Part shown: in pieces, positions 32,803 through 41,271 of the stretch
How positions within the stretch are numbered: the stretch's first letter is position 1
Layout: each line of letters opens with the position of its first letter
DNA from: Bacteroidota bacterium
GTDB lineage: Bacteria; Bacteroidota; Bacteroidia; 2-12-FULL-35-15
NCBI GenBank assembly: GCA_005772895.1
Contig: SXIH01000065.1
Span: 1 to 62,561 of the forward strand
Direction: 5' to 3'
DNA length: 62,561 bases
Notes under the pieces: model-generated
Seen by the model: the letters and a program-made list of their open reading frames with translations, nothing else
Told to the model about the DNA's origin: nothing
Databases searched by the model: none
Made by a program: the position numbers and the translations under genes

Positions 32803-34167
32803 CTAAACCCGTTCTACAAAATATATTTTCTTCGTTTTATCTGTAACTTTAAAACGATCATCCAATCTCAATCCAATTACCCAAACAATTTGATTTTTTG
32901 AAGTCAGCAACCAGGTATTTTCTTTTTCAGAAATGGAAATTTTCTTGTCGATAAAAAAATCGCTTAACTTTTTTTTGCCATTCATTCCTAAAGGGTGGAA
33001 ACTGTCTCCTTTTTCCCACTTACGGATTTCTAATGGAAACTGAAGTTTATCGAAATCGATATTCGTTTTTGAGTTTGGAGTTTGGAGTTTGGAGCCTGCC
33101 TGACCGGTAGGCAGGTTAGGAGTTTTTGCGATTATTTTGAATTTTAATTTCAGCCCATCAATAGTTAAATTTTTCTGATTTTTTTTGATGCGATGACTTT
33201 CTTCGTTTTGTTGTCTTGATTCTTGAGTCTTACGCCTTGATTCTATTAAAAGAAAATCTCTATCCTTAATCAACCGATGTGTTGCAGAAAAAAACTGCTT
33301 CCCTGATTGCCCGTTTAAACTTTCAATAATTTCATCTACCATAGTTGAATTAAATCCAAAGGGATATAAAAATTCAAACAAATAAGATTCAATCGGGTTT
33401 AGTTTTTTTAATTCCTTAATAGAGATCAGAATTTCGTTTTTATCTTGTTTGATAATTTTGGAACGCTTGTTTTCAATCTCTTTTTTGTAAACTTTTTCGG
33501 TGCCACTTAGTCGTTGAATGTCTTCCGAAATCGTTTTAGAAATATCCGGATTCAATTCTTTCAAAAGTGGAATCAGTTGATGTCTGATTTTATTTCTCAA
33601 ATATTTATCTGAAGCATTGCTACTGTCTTCTCTGTGTTTTAGTTTATTCTTTTTTGCAAAAATTTCAATTTGATTTTTGTTTGTAAAAAGCAGAGGCCGA
33701 ATAATATTATTTTGTTTCGGTAAAATCCCATGCAATCCTGCAATCCCAGTCCCTCTTATTAAATTGATAAAAAAAGTTTCAATGGAATCGTCTTGGTGGT
33801 GTGCTGTTGCAATAAATGAATAATCAAATTGTGTTCTGATTTCTTCAAACCATTCATAACGTAATTTTCTTGCAGCAACTTGAATGGATAATTTATTTTT
33901 TTTTGCAAATGTGGAGGTGTCAAAAGAAACTGAATGAAATTTAACTCCGTATTTTTCTGCTAATTCTTCAACAAAATTTTCATCTCCTTCACTTTCATCT
34001 CCTCGTAATTGAAAATTGCAATGTGCAATTCCGAATTTATATCCTGCCTGTTTAAACAATTCACACATTACAACAGAATCAATTCCACCACTTACAGTCA
34101 ATAAAATCGTATCCGTTTTTGAAAACAGTTTTTCTTTTTTAATGTATGTTGTGAATAAATTAAGCAT
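32803..34167 (-). CDS. tilS: tRNA(Ile)-lysidine synthase TilS with two repeat-derived insertions, 454 aa
   Basis: Modifies C34 of tRNA-Ile(CAU) to lysidine using ATP and lysine; essential in most bacteria. The PP-loop SGGIDS is at residues 26-31, with AHHQDDSIETFFINLIRGTGIAGLHGI and RPLLF typical of the family; the C-terminal domain has LEIRKWEKGDSFHPLGMNGKKKLSDFF. Between the two, residues about 308-318 (RRKTQESRQQN) and about 348-366 (TPNLPTGQAGSKLQTPNSK) are encoded by dispersed repeats (33214-33244 and 33071-33125) that keep the frame open. They lie in the linker before the C-terminal domain, where an insertion is tolerable. Confidence 0.95.
   Translation of the reverse strand: MLNLFTTYIKKEKLFSKTDTILLTVSGGIDSVVMCELFKQAGYKFGIAHCNFQLRGDESEGDENFVEELAEKYGVKFHSVSFDTSTFAKKNKLSIQVAARKLRYEWFEEIRTQFDYSFIATAHHQDDSIETFFINLIRGTGIAGLHGILPKQNNIIRPLLFTNKNQIEIFAKKNKLKHREDSSNASDKYLRNKIRHQLIPLLKELNPDISKTISEDIQRLSGTEKVYKKEIENKRSKIIKQDKNEILISIKELKKLNPIESYLFEFLYPFGFNSTMVDEIIESLNGQSGKQFFSATHRLIKDRDFLLIESRRKTQESRQQNEESHRIKKNQKNLTIDGLKLKFKIIAKTPNLPTGQAGSKLQTPNSKTNIDFDKLQFPLEIRKWEKGDSFHPLGMNGKKKLSDFFIDKKISISEKENTWLLTSKNQIVWVIGLRLDDRFKVTDKTKKIYFVERV
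33071..33125 (-). repeat. in-frame palindromic repeat (CTGCCT-ACCGGT-AGGCAG type) inside tilS
   Basis: A 21-base palindrome at 33095-33115 (arms CCTGCCT/AGGCAGG around an ACCGGT centre), flanked on one side by three TTTGGAG units. On the coding strand about 36 of 37 bases around it equal the insertion in murC at 47190-47250. Here it is read as NLPTGQAGSK. Confidence 0.9.
33214..33244 (-). repeat. CTTGATTCTTG-type dispersed repeat inside tilS
   Basis: Units of TCTTGA/TCTTGAG on the plus strand, starting TCTTGATTCTTGAGTCTT and ending CCTTGATTCT. About 26 of 31 bases match the minus strand of lptE at 59998-60028. Confidence 0.6.
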
Positions 34168-34211
34168 TCGACAAAGTTAAATTTTTATAGCTATCTATTT
34201 ACATTTCTACA

Positions 34212-34241
34212 CACCCCTAACCCCTCTCTAGAGGGGAATGG
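34212..34241. repeat. CCCCTCT hairpin repeat between pabB and tilS
   Basis: CACCCCTAACCCCTCTCTAG followed by AGGGGAATGG; stem CCCCTCT (34221-34227) with AGAGGGG (34230-34236). Reverse orientation copy of the family at 29584. Confidence 0.7.
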
Positions 34242-34271
34242 ATTTCGCTTATGATAAGCTTAATATATAGC

Positions 34272-34304
34272 AATTCGTAATTCGTTTTAATTCGTAATTC
34301 GTAG
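34272..34304. repeat. ATTCGTAATTCG repeat overlapping the 3' end of pabB
   Basis: AATTCGTAATTCG, TTTTA, ATTCGTAATTCGTAG; a third copy of the inverted-repeat arms at 5757 and 5879. The last four residues of PabB (RITN) and its TAA stop are written in this repeat. Confidence 0.75.
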
Positions 34305-35684
34305 GGTTTCGAACATCGCTTTCGCCTTCAACAAGCACTCTTCGTATTCTAATTCTGCTTGAGATTTGTCAGTAATCGCACTTCCAACCATAAATGATAC
34401 ATACTTGTTGTCTGAGTTGTATAAAATACTTCTGATAACCACATTAAAATCAAAATCACCATCAGGAGAAATGTATCCAACTGCTCCCGAATATAAACCT
34501 CGCTTGGTGCTTTCGTGTTCTTCAATAAGTTTCATGGCACTAATTTTCGGTGCGCCTGTCATAGATCCCATAGGAAACATAGCTTTTAAAATTTCTGTAA
34601 AAGAAACAGAGGAATCAATTTCGCAGCTAACAGTAGAAATCATTTGATGCACTTGTTTGAAAGAATAAATTCCAAACAATTCATCTACACTCACACTACC
34701 TCTTTTTGCGATTCTGGAAAAATCATTTCTCACTAAGTCCACAATCATTACATTTTCACTTCTCTCTTTTGTATTATTCAGCAACTCTGTTTTTAATTGC
34801 TCGTCCTCTTTTTTATTTTCAGAACGTTTAATAGTTCCTTTAATAGGCTGAGAAATAAGCTTATTCGAGCGTTTTTGTAAAAACCGTTCAGGACTAGCAC
34901 TCATTAAATAATGCTTTCCAAATTTGCAGTATGCCGAAAACGGAGCTCCGGAAATAGCATTTAATTTTGTGTAAATAGCTGTAGTATTCAATGCAACATT
35001 TTCTGCAAAAAATTCCTGACAAAAATTTACTTCATAAATATCTCCTTTACGAATATGAGTTTTTAATTTTTCTACCGAATGCAGGTAATCTGTTTTTGTG
35101 ATTTTCGACTGAATTTCAATTTTCACTGAACTTTTAGTCTCTTTTTGAGTTTTTTGAGAAAAAGTAATTTCAAATGCTTTTTTTGCTTCATTTTCGGAGA
35201 CAAATTCATCGTTATAAAAAACAGAAACAGTTTCATTTTCTACTTGTAAAACTACTTGAGGAGAAAAAAACTGAAGTATTGGAAAGCCTAATTTATCTAT
35301 GTTTTCAGAGCTAAGGTTTTCAATTTCGTTTTTCAGATCATAAGTAATGTAACCGAATAACCAACCCTTTTTTTGATCATAAAAATGCTGCAGTTCAGTT
35401 AATGCATTTTGAGAATTGTAGATGCATAATTCCTGAGTTGAGCCAATAGCAACTAGTTTGGAAGATAAGATGTGTTTTTTGTCGTTATTATTTTCATTCG
35501 AATCAAAAATACACACTCTGTCATATTGCTCACTAAGCCCATCAATATTGATAGTTTGAGAGATAAGAGGAAGTGTATACGACTGTTTTTTTAGCACGCG
35601 TAAAGATAGTTTTTCAATTTCATTCCTGCGAATATCATTTTTGACAAATTTCAGGAAGTTCTTAGAGGCTAATTTTTCTTCCAC
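34287..35684 (-). CDS. pabB: aminodeoxychorismate synthase component I (chorismate-binding enzyme), 465 aa
   Basis: Makes 4-amino-4-deoxychorismate from chorismate and ammonia for folate synthesis. Chorismate-binding signatures: the PIKGT motif (ISQPIKGTIKRSENK) whose Lys is characteristic of PabB, VMIVDLVRNDFSRI, and the closing PMGSMTGAPKISAMKLIEEHE with YSGAVGYISPDGDFDFNVVIR. Start codon is GTG at 35684. The C-terminal four residues derive from a dispersed repeat. The glutamine amidotransferase subunit (PabA) is not in the window. The gene precedes tilS on the same strand, an association common in Flavobacteriales, and diverges from the dcw cluster. Confidence 0.93.
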   Translation of the reverse strand: MEEKLASKNFLKFVKNDIRRNEIEKLSLRVLKKQSYTLPLISQTINIDGLSEQYDRVCIFDSNENNNDKKHILSSKLVAIGSTQELCIYNSQNALTELQHFYDQKKGWLFGYITYDLKNEIENLSSENIDKLGFPILQFFSPQVVLQVENETVSVFYNDEFVSENEAKKAFEITFSQKTQKETKSSVKIEIQSKITKTDYLHSVEKLKTHIRKGDIYEVNFCQEFFAENVALNTTAIYTKLNAISGAPFSAYCKFGKHYLMSASPERFLQKRSNKLISQPIKGTIKRSENKKEDEQLKTELLNNTKERSENVMIVDLVRNDFSRIAKRGSVSVDELFGIYSFKQVHQMISTVSCEIDSSVSFTEILKAMFPMGSMTGAPKISAMKLIEEHESTKRGLYSGAVGYISPDGDFDFNVVIRSILYNSDNKYVSFMVGSAITDKSQAELEYEECLLKAKAMFETLRITN

Positions 35685-35835
35685 CAGCCCAAAATGTCTT
35701 TTTTATTTAAAATTCATATTTCTTGTATCTCTTTATTTATAGATGTTTTAAGGCATTTATTTCATTTTTATTTCGCAAATAGTTTATGAAAATTCGACAT
35801 AGAAATTTGTTTAAAAACAGAAAGTTTTCAACAAA

Positions 35836-35879
35836 GTGGTAAATTGTGGTAAAAAGTGGGAAAATTGTTTTTATTTTTA
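35836..35879 (+). promoter_or_regulatory. MraZ-box repeats and -7-like element of the dcw promoter
   Basis: Three direct repeats with exactly 10-base spacing: GTGGTAAAT (35836), GTGGTAAAA (35846) and GTGGGAAAA (35856). This is the arrangement of MraZ-binding sites in front of mraZ. TATTTTTA (35872-35879) resembles a -7 box. MraZ should autoregulate the cluster here. Confidence 0.75.
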
Positions 35880-35901
35880 CAGCTTAAAGGATAAAACCAT
35901 A

Positions 35902-36387
35902 ATGAATAGCCTGTTTGGAGTATATGAGTGCAATGCTGATGCGAAAGGACGCGTAATGCTTCCTGTTGCCTTCAAGAAGCAGCTCACAAAGGAGTTGAAG
36001 GCTGGTTTTGTGATGAAACGAAGCATTTTTAGCAAGTCGCTAGAGCTTTATCCAATGGGCACTTGGAAGGAAATGGTGAAAGAGGTAAATAAGCTGAACA
36101 AGTTTGTAAAGAAAAATGTAGAGTTCATCCGGATGTTCAACTATGGTGTTGTGCCTGTTGAATTAGATGCTTCAGGGCGATTGTTGATTTCAAAAGATAT
36201 GATGTCGTTTGCGGGGATGAACAAAAATATTGTGATGGCAGCAGCTGGAGATCGAATTGAAATCTGGGATAAAAAAGGTTACGAGAAATTTATTAATAGC
36301 GGTACTGCAAACTTTGAAAAACTTGCTGAAGATGTAATGGGTGGAATCACCCCATCAAACAACGATAACAAAGATGGAGTATCATAA
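35902..36387 (+). CDS. mraZ: transcriptional regulator MraZ, 161 aa
   Basis: First gene of the dcw cluster and its repressor. Two SpoVT/AbrB-like repeats: FGVYECNADAKGRVMLPVAFKKQL (residues about 5-28) and GVVPVELDASGRLLISKDMMSFAGM (about 80-105), each with the conserved D.KGR/D.SGR turn. I choose the ATG at 35902 because it gives the family start; an in-frame ATG at 35836 lies inside the MraZ boxes. The 3' end overlaps rsmH by 14 bases. Confidence 0.96.
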   Translation: MNSLFGVYECNADAKGRVMLPVAFKKQLTKELKAGFVMKRSIFSKSLELYPMGTWKEMVKEVNKLNKFVKKNVEFIRMFNYGVVPVELDASGRLLISKDMMSFAGMNKNIVMAAAGDRIEIWDKKGYEKFINSGTANFEKLAEDVMGGITPSNNDNKDGVS

Positions 36388-37270
36388 TCCAGTTCTTTTA
36401 AAAGAATGTATTGAAGGTTTAAACATCAATCCTGGGGGAATATATGTGGATGTGACATTTGGTGGAGGAGGGCATTCCCGGGAAATCTTGAAGCATTTAA
36501 CAACCGGAAAGTTGTATGCTTTTGATCAGGATGATGATGCAGTGAAAAACAAAATCGATGACGAACGATTTGTACTCATCAAACAAAATTTCAGGTATCT
36601 GAAAAATTTTTTGAAAATGTACAATGCACTTCCAATTGATGGTTTGCTGGCCGACTTAGGTGTTTCATCGCACCAGTTTGACGAAGCAGAAAGAGGATTC
36701 TCTACCCGCTTTAATGCAAAGTTGGATATGCGGATGGATCAAAACGGAAAACAAACAGCTGCTGATGTTTTAAATACTTACAGTGAAGAAGAGTTGAAAC
36801 GGATTTTCAAACTGTACGGAGAAGTTGATAATGCCGGATATCTGGCATCCATCATTTTTCACAACAGAAAAGAAAAACACATTGATACTGTAAACGATCT
36901 GAAAGTGATGATTACAAAATGTGTGAAGAAGGGAAGAGAGAATCAATATTACGCTCAGGTGTTTCAGGCTTTAAGAATTGAAGTGAACAAAGAGTTAGAT
37001 GTGTTGCAAGAACTATTAACACAAAGTTTAGAAGTGTTAAAACCGGGAGGAAGATTAGTAGTGATTTCTTATCACTCATTGGAAGATAGATTGGTAAAGA
37101 ACATTATGAGAAGTGGAAAGTTTGAAGGTGAAGTAGAAAAAGATTTTTATGGAAATCAATTGACGCCTTTCAAACAAATAACAAGAAAACCGATTGTGCC
37201 AAGTGCAGAAGAGAATGAAATAAACAGCAGAGCCAGAAGTGCAAAGTTGAGAATAGCAGAAAAAAAATAA
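36374..37270 (+). CDS. rsmH: 16S rRNA m4C1402 methyltransferase RsmH (MraW), 298 aa
   Basis: N4-methylation of C1402 in the ribosomal decoding centre with SAM. N-terminal HNPVLLKECIEGL, SAM motif YVDVTFGGGGHSREIL, the segment GLLADLGVSSHQFDEAERGFSTRF and the C-terminal VISYHSLEDRLVKN with NSRARSAKLRIAE are all diagnostic. I choose the ATG at 36374 (MEYHNPVLLKE), which overlaps the end of mraZ; an upstream ATG at 36341 adds an unrelated stretch. Length matches the family. Confidence 0.97.
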   Translation: MEYHNPVLLKECIEGLNINPGGIYVDVTFGGGGHSREILKHLTTGKLYAFDQDDDAVKNKIDDERFVLIKQNFRYLKNFLKMYNALPIDGLLADLGVSSHQFDEAERGFSTRFNAKLDMRMDQNGKQTAADVLNTYSEEELKRIFKLYGEVDNAGYLASIIFHNRKEKHIDTVNDLKVMITKCVKKGRENQYYAQVFQALRIEVNKELDVLQELLTQSLEVLKPGGRLVVISYHSLEDRLVKNIMRSGKFEGEVEKDFYGNQLTPFKQITRKPIVPSAEENEINSRARSAKLRIAEKK

Positions 37271-37271
37271 A

Positions 37272-37685
37272 ATGACAAACAAGTTCAAAGAACAACCAAA
37301 AGCAGAAGAGCCAAAATCTCAAAAGCCTGTAAAGGAAAATAAGATGGTGCGCTCTGTAGCGAATGTTGTAAGCGGAAGTTTTCTTTCTAAAGAAGCTACT
37401 CTGAAGAAGTTGCCGTTCATATTCTTTTTGTCATTTCTAGCAGTGTGTTATATCGCTAAAGGATATTATGATGATGATCAAGTAAGAAAATTAAATCGCT
37501 TGACAAATGAACTAAAAGAATTACAAACACAATATATAGTTGTAAAAGATTCATTAGTAATAAAAAGCAAACAAACAGAAGTTGCAAAAGCATTGGCTGA
37601 AAAAGCTACAGGAATAAAGGAGTCGGTGGTGCCTCCTAAAAAAATTTTAGTACAAACAGTTAAAACAAACTCAAAAGTAGATTAA
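37272..37685 (+). CDS. ftsL: cell division protein FtsL-like, 137 aa
   Basis: Small bitopic protein: basic cytoplasmic N-terminus of about 50 residues rich in Lys and Pro (EQPKAEEPKSQKPVKENK), one transmembrane helix at about residues 54-72 (LPFIFFLSFLAVCYIAKGYY), and a short coiled coil (VRKLNRLTNELKELQTQY). This layout and its position between rsmH and ftsI identify it as FtsL, which with FtsB and FtsQ activates septal FtsWI. Sequence conservation of FtsL is low, so the call rests on topology and context. Confidence 0.85.
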   Translation: MTNKFKEQPKAEEPKSQKPVKENKMVRSVANVVSGSFLSKEATLKKLPFIFFLSFLAVCYIAKGYYDDDQVRKLNRLTNELKELQTQYIVVKDSLVIKSKQTEVAKALAEKATGIKESVVPPKKILVQTVKTNSKVD

Positions 37686-37690
37686 GATCG

Positions 37691-39802
37691 TTGGAAGTTA
37701 AAAAAGACATACTGTGGCGTGTATATCTCATATATTTTTTTATATGCCTCTTTGGTGTCGCTATTATTTCCAAAATTTTTATCATACAATTTTCTGAAGG
37801 AGAAGAGCTTAGAGCTCAAGCGGAACGTTTCTCAACCAAGTTTTTTGATATAGAAGCAGTACGTGGCAACATCTATGATGCCAACGGAAGTTTATTGGCT
37901 ACTTCCTTGCCTTATTTCGAAGTAGGAATGGATGTAAATACTGAAGCTATTTCAAAAGACTTTTTCTACGACAATGTTGATTCACTTTCCTTGTGTCTGG
38001 CAAATTTGTTTAAAGACAAATCCTACAAAGATTATAGAAAATCATTGGTGAAAGCACGCAAAGGTGGCGACAGATGGGTTGTGCTTCACCGCAATGTTTC
38101 CTATACCGATTTACAGAAAATGAAAAAGTTCCCGATTCTCCGCAGAGGAAAAAATCGTGGAGGATTTGTTTATCTGCAAACAAATAAACGTGAACGTCCT
38201 TTCCAGTTTTTAGCAGCGCGTACTATTGGAAAAGTAAATGAAAACGGAACAGGAAAATCTTATGGTCTGGAAGTAGCTTTTGACAGTGTTCTTCAAGGAA
38301 AGAGCGGTCAGCGTTGGATGCAAAAAATAGCTGGAAATGTTTGGCGTCCGATTAATGATGACAACGAGATTGATCCGGAAGATGGAAATGATATTGTTTC
38401 TACGATTGATATCAATGTGCAGGATGTTGCAGAAAACTCTTTGATGAATTCTTTGAAAAAACACGGTGCAGATCATGGTTGTTTGGTGTTGATGGAAATA
38501 AAAACAGGGGAAGTAAAAGCAATAGCAAATTTAAAACGCACAAAAGATTCTACGTATGCTGAGAATTTGAATTATGCAGTTGGTGTAGCTACTGTACCTG
38601 GTTCAACATTCAAACTTCCTTCTTTAGTTGCTGTGATGGAAGATTTTAATGTGAGTCTGAACGAAGTAGTTGATATCGGAAATGGTGTTTGTTATTATAG
38701 CAATGAACGAGTTGCAGATTCTCATCCACCAGAAAAAAGTAAAATCACTGTTCAGGAAGTTTTTGAATTATCATCTAATGTAGGTGTTACAAAAGTGATT
38801 TCACGCTACTATTCAAAAGAGCCACAAAAATACATCGACAGATTATACAAGATGAATTTGAATGAGCCTTTGAACATTCCAATTCCGGGAGAAGGTAAGC
38901 CATACATTAAAAATACAGAGGATAATAGCTGGTCGCAAATTTCATTGCAATGGATAAGTTATGGATATGAAACAAGAATTACTCCTTTGCAAATTTTAAA
39001 TTTTTATGCAGCAGTTGCAAACGATGGAAAAATGATGCGGCCAATGTTTGTAAAAGAAATTCGCAAACGTGGAAAAGCAATTAAAGTTTTTGAACCGGAA
39101 GTAATCAATCCTGCAATCTGTTCGAAAGCAACTGTTGCAAAAGCTAGAACGATGATGGAAGGAGTTGTGTTAAATGGAACAGCAAAAAGTTTAGCTGCAG
39201 CAGATTATCAAATTGCTGGAAAAACAGGAACAGCCCAAATGGGAATGGTGAATGGTAAGATGACATATCAAGCATCTTTCGTAGGATATTTTCCTGCTGA
39301 CAATCCTAAATATGCATGTATAGTTGTTGTAAGTGCTCCTAGTGGAGATTCTTATTATGGCGGAGCAGTAGCTGGTCCGGTTTTCAAAGATGTGGCTGAT
39401 AAAGTTTATTCAACGAGTTTGGAAATCCACAAAGAGATCAATCATGTTCAACCACAATTTGCTTTGAAAGCACCGAAAGTAAAATGCGGATATCAACCGG
39501 ATATTGAAAATGTTCTTTCAACATTAAAAGTGAGAAATAATTCGGATGATGAAAATTCAGATTGGGTTGCTTCATCCAACGATTCACTTTCTGTTTCTCT
39601 TTCTACAAGAGACCATGAAGAAATATTGAAAAAAGGAATTGTTCCAAATTTAATTGGAATGACTGCAAGAGATGTTTTGTATTTATTAGAAAACAATGGA
39701 ATGAGAGTAAAATTAATTGGCAGCGGAGCAGTAGCATCACAATCATTAACTGCCGGAACACCATTTATTAAAGGATCACAAATAGTATTACAGTTGATAT
39801 AA
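37691..39802 (+). CDS. ftsI: septal peptidoglycan transpeptidase FtsI (PBP3 class) with PASTA domain, 703 aa
   Basis: Class B penicillin-binding protein. N-terminal transmembrane helix at residues about 11-33, dimerisation domain starting VRGNIYDANGSLLATS, transpeptidase with the SxxK motif STFK (Ser305-Lys308), SSN (about 366) and KTGT (about 513). A C-terminal PASTA domain (about 640-703, VPNLIGMTARDVLYLLENNGM) is common in Bacteroidota FtsI. The start is TTG at 37691, 5 bases after the ftsL stop, and no nearby ATG gives the conserved N-terminus. It partners FtsW, encoded later in the cluster. Confidence 0.96.
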   Translation: MEVKKDILWRVYLIYFFICLFGVAIISKIFIIQFSEGEELRAQAERFSTKFFDIEAVRGNIYDANGSLLATSLPYFEVGMDVNTEAISKDFFYDNVDSLSLCLANLFKDKSYKDYRKSLVKARKGGDRWVVLHRNVSYTDLQKMKKFPILRRGKNRGGFVYLQTNKRERPFQFLAARTIGKVNENGTGKSYGLEVAFDSVLQGKSGQRWMQKIAGNVWRPINDDNEIDPEDGNDIVSTIDINVQDVAENSLMNSLKKHGADHGCLVLMEIKTGEVKAIANLKRTKDSTYAENLNYAVGVATVPGSTFKLPSLVAVMEDFNVSLNEVVDIGNGVCYYSNERVADSHPPEKSKITVQEVFELSSNVGVTKVISRYYSKEPQKYIDRLYKMNLNEPLNIPIPGEGKPYIKNTEDNSWSQISLQWISYGYETRITPLQILNFYAAVANDGKMMRPMFVKEIRKRGKAIKVFEPEVINPAICSKATVAKARTMMEGVVLNGTAKSLAAADYQIAGKTGTAQMGMVNGKMTYQASFVGYFPADNPKYACIVVVSAPSGDSYYGGAVAGPVFKDVADKVYSTSLEIHKEINHVQPQFALKAPKVKCGYQPDIENVLSTLKVRNNSDDENSDWVASSNDSLSVSLSTRDHEEILKKGIVPNLIGMTARDVLYLLENNGMRVKLIGSGAVASQSLTAGTPFIKGSQIVLQLI

Positions 39803-39804
39803 TT

Positions 39805-41268
39805 ATGAAGTTGCTAAAAGACATATTATATAAAGCAGGAATCATTGAAGTAGTTGGTTCAACCAATGTGGCGATTACTGCTTTGACTTTTGATTCACGC
39901 AAAATTGAAAAAGATAGTTTGTTTATTGCTGTTAAAGGAACTCAGAATGACGGACACGCATATATCAACGATGTGATTTCAAAAGGCGCTATTGGTATTT
40001 TGTGTGAAGAGTTTCCTTCTGAAATAAATGATAAAGTAACCTATGTAAAAGTAAAAGATACTTCTGCTGCATTAGGAATTATTGCTTCTAATTTTTATGA
40101 TAATCCATCTGAGAAATTAAAATTGGTTGGCGTTACCGGAACAAATGGAAAAACTACAACTGTTTCTTTACTGTTTAATCTCTTTAAAAAATTAGGTTAT
40201 AAAGTTGGCTTGTTGTCGACTGTAAAAAATCAAATCAACAACGATGTACAAGTTGCAACACATACTACTCCGGATGCTATTCAATTGAATGCGCTCTTGA
40301 AACAGATGGTAGACAAAGGTTGTACGCACTGTTTTATGGAAGTGAGTTCTCATGCAGTTGTTCAAAATCGTATAGCAGGAGTAGTTTTCACTGGTGGAGT
40401 TTTTACAAATATCACTCATGATCATTTAGATTATCACAAAACATTTGACGAATACATCAAAGCAAAAAAACGCTTCTTCGATTTGTTAGGAAATAATGCT
40501 TTTGCACTCACAAACAAAGATGATGCGAATGGAGATGTGATGTTGCAAAATACCAAAGCAACTAAAAAAACATACTCGCTTCGTTCGATGGCAGATTACA
40601 AATGTAAAGTGGTGGAAAATCAATTCAGCGGATTGCTTTTGAATATTGATAATCAGGAAGTGTGGAGCAAACTTATCGGAAGTTTTAATGCTTACAATTT
40701 ATTAGCGGTGTATGCAACTGCACTTTTATTGAAAGAAGATAAAACAAATGTCCTAACAACTTTAAGCTCATTAACATCTGTTGAAGGTCGCTTTCAATAC
40801 ATCCGCACCGATGAAGGTGTTATTGGAATTGTAGATTATGCTCATACTCCGGATGCATTGGTAAATGTTTTGAAAACAATCATGGATATCCGCACAGGAA
40901 ATGAACAAGTTATAACTGTCGTTGGGTGTGGTGGAGACAGAGATGCAGCTAAGCGCCCGATGATGGCAAAAATTGCTTGTGATTTAAGTAATAAAGTAAT
41001 TCTTACTTCTGATAATCCTAGAAGTGAAAATCCTGAAGAGATTATTAAGCAGATGCAAAAAGGTGTTGATGCTGTGAATAATAAAAAAACAATTTCTATC
41101 ACCGATAGAAGTGAAGCAATTAAAACAGCATGTTCTTATGCAAAACCGGGAGACATTATTCTGATTGCAGGAAAAGGACATGAAAAGTATCAGGAAATAA
41201 AAGGAGTAAAGCATGATTTTGACGACATGCAAGTGCTACAGGAAAACTTAAAATTATTTGAGAAATAA
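39805..41268 (+). CDS. murE: UDP-MurNAc-L-Ala-D-Glu ligase MurE (meso-diaminopimelate adding), 487 aa
   Basis: Adds the third residue of the stem peptide in the cytoplasm. ATP loop TGTNGKTTT (residues 111-119), central-domain FTNITHDHLDYHKTFDEY, and the C-terminal specificity motif DNPRSENPEEI (about residue 402), whose DNPR indicates meso-diaminopimelate rather than lysine. Length matches the family. It starts two bases after the ftsI stop. Confidence 0.97.
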   Translation: MKLLKDILYKAGIIEVVGSTNVAITALTFDSRKIEKDSLFIAVKGTQNDGHAYINDVISKGAIGILCEEFPSEINDKVTYVKVKDTSAALGIIASNFYDNPSEKLKLVGVTGTNGKTTTVSLLFNLFKKLGYKVGLLSTVKNQINNDVQVATHTTPDAIQLNALLKQMVDKGCTHCFMEVSSHAVVQNRIAGVVFTGGVFTNITHDHLDYHKTFDEYIKAKKRFFDLLGNNAFALTNKDDANGDVMLQNTKATKKTYSLRSMADYKCKVVENQFSGLLLNIDNQEVWSKLIGSFNAYNLLAVYATALLLKEDKTNVLTTLSSLTSVEGRFQYIRTDEGVIGIVDYAHTPDALVNVLKTIMDIRTGNEQVITVVGCGGDRDAAKRPMMAKIACDLSNKVILTSDNPRSENPEEIIKQMQKGVDAVNNKKTISITDRSEAIKTACSYAKPGDIILIAGKGHEKYQEIKGVKHDFDDMQVLQENLKLFEK

Positions 41269-41271
41269 TAT

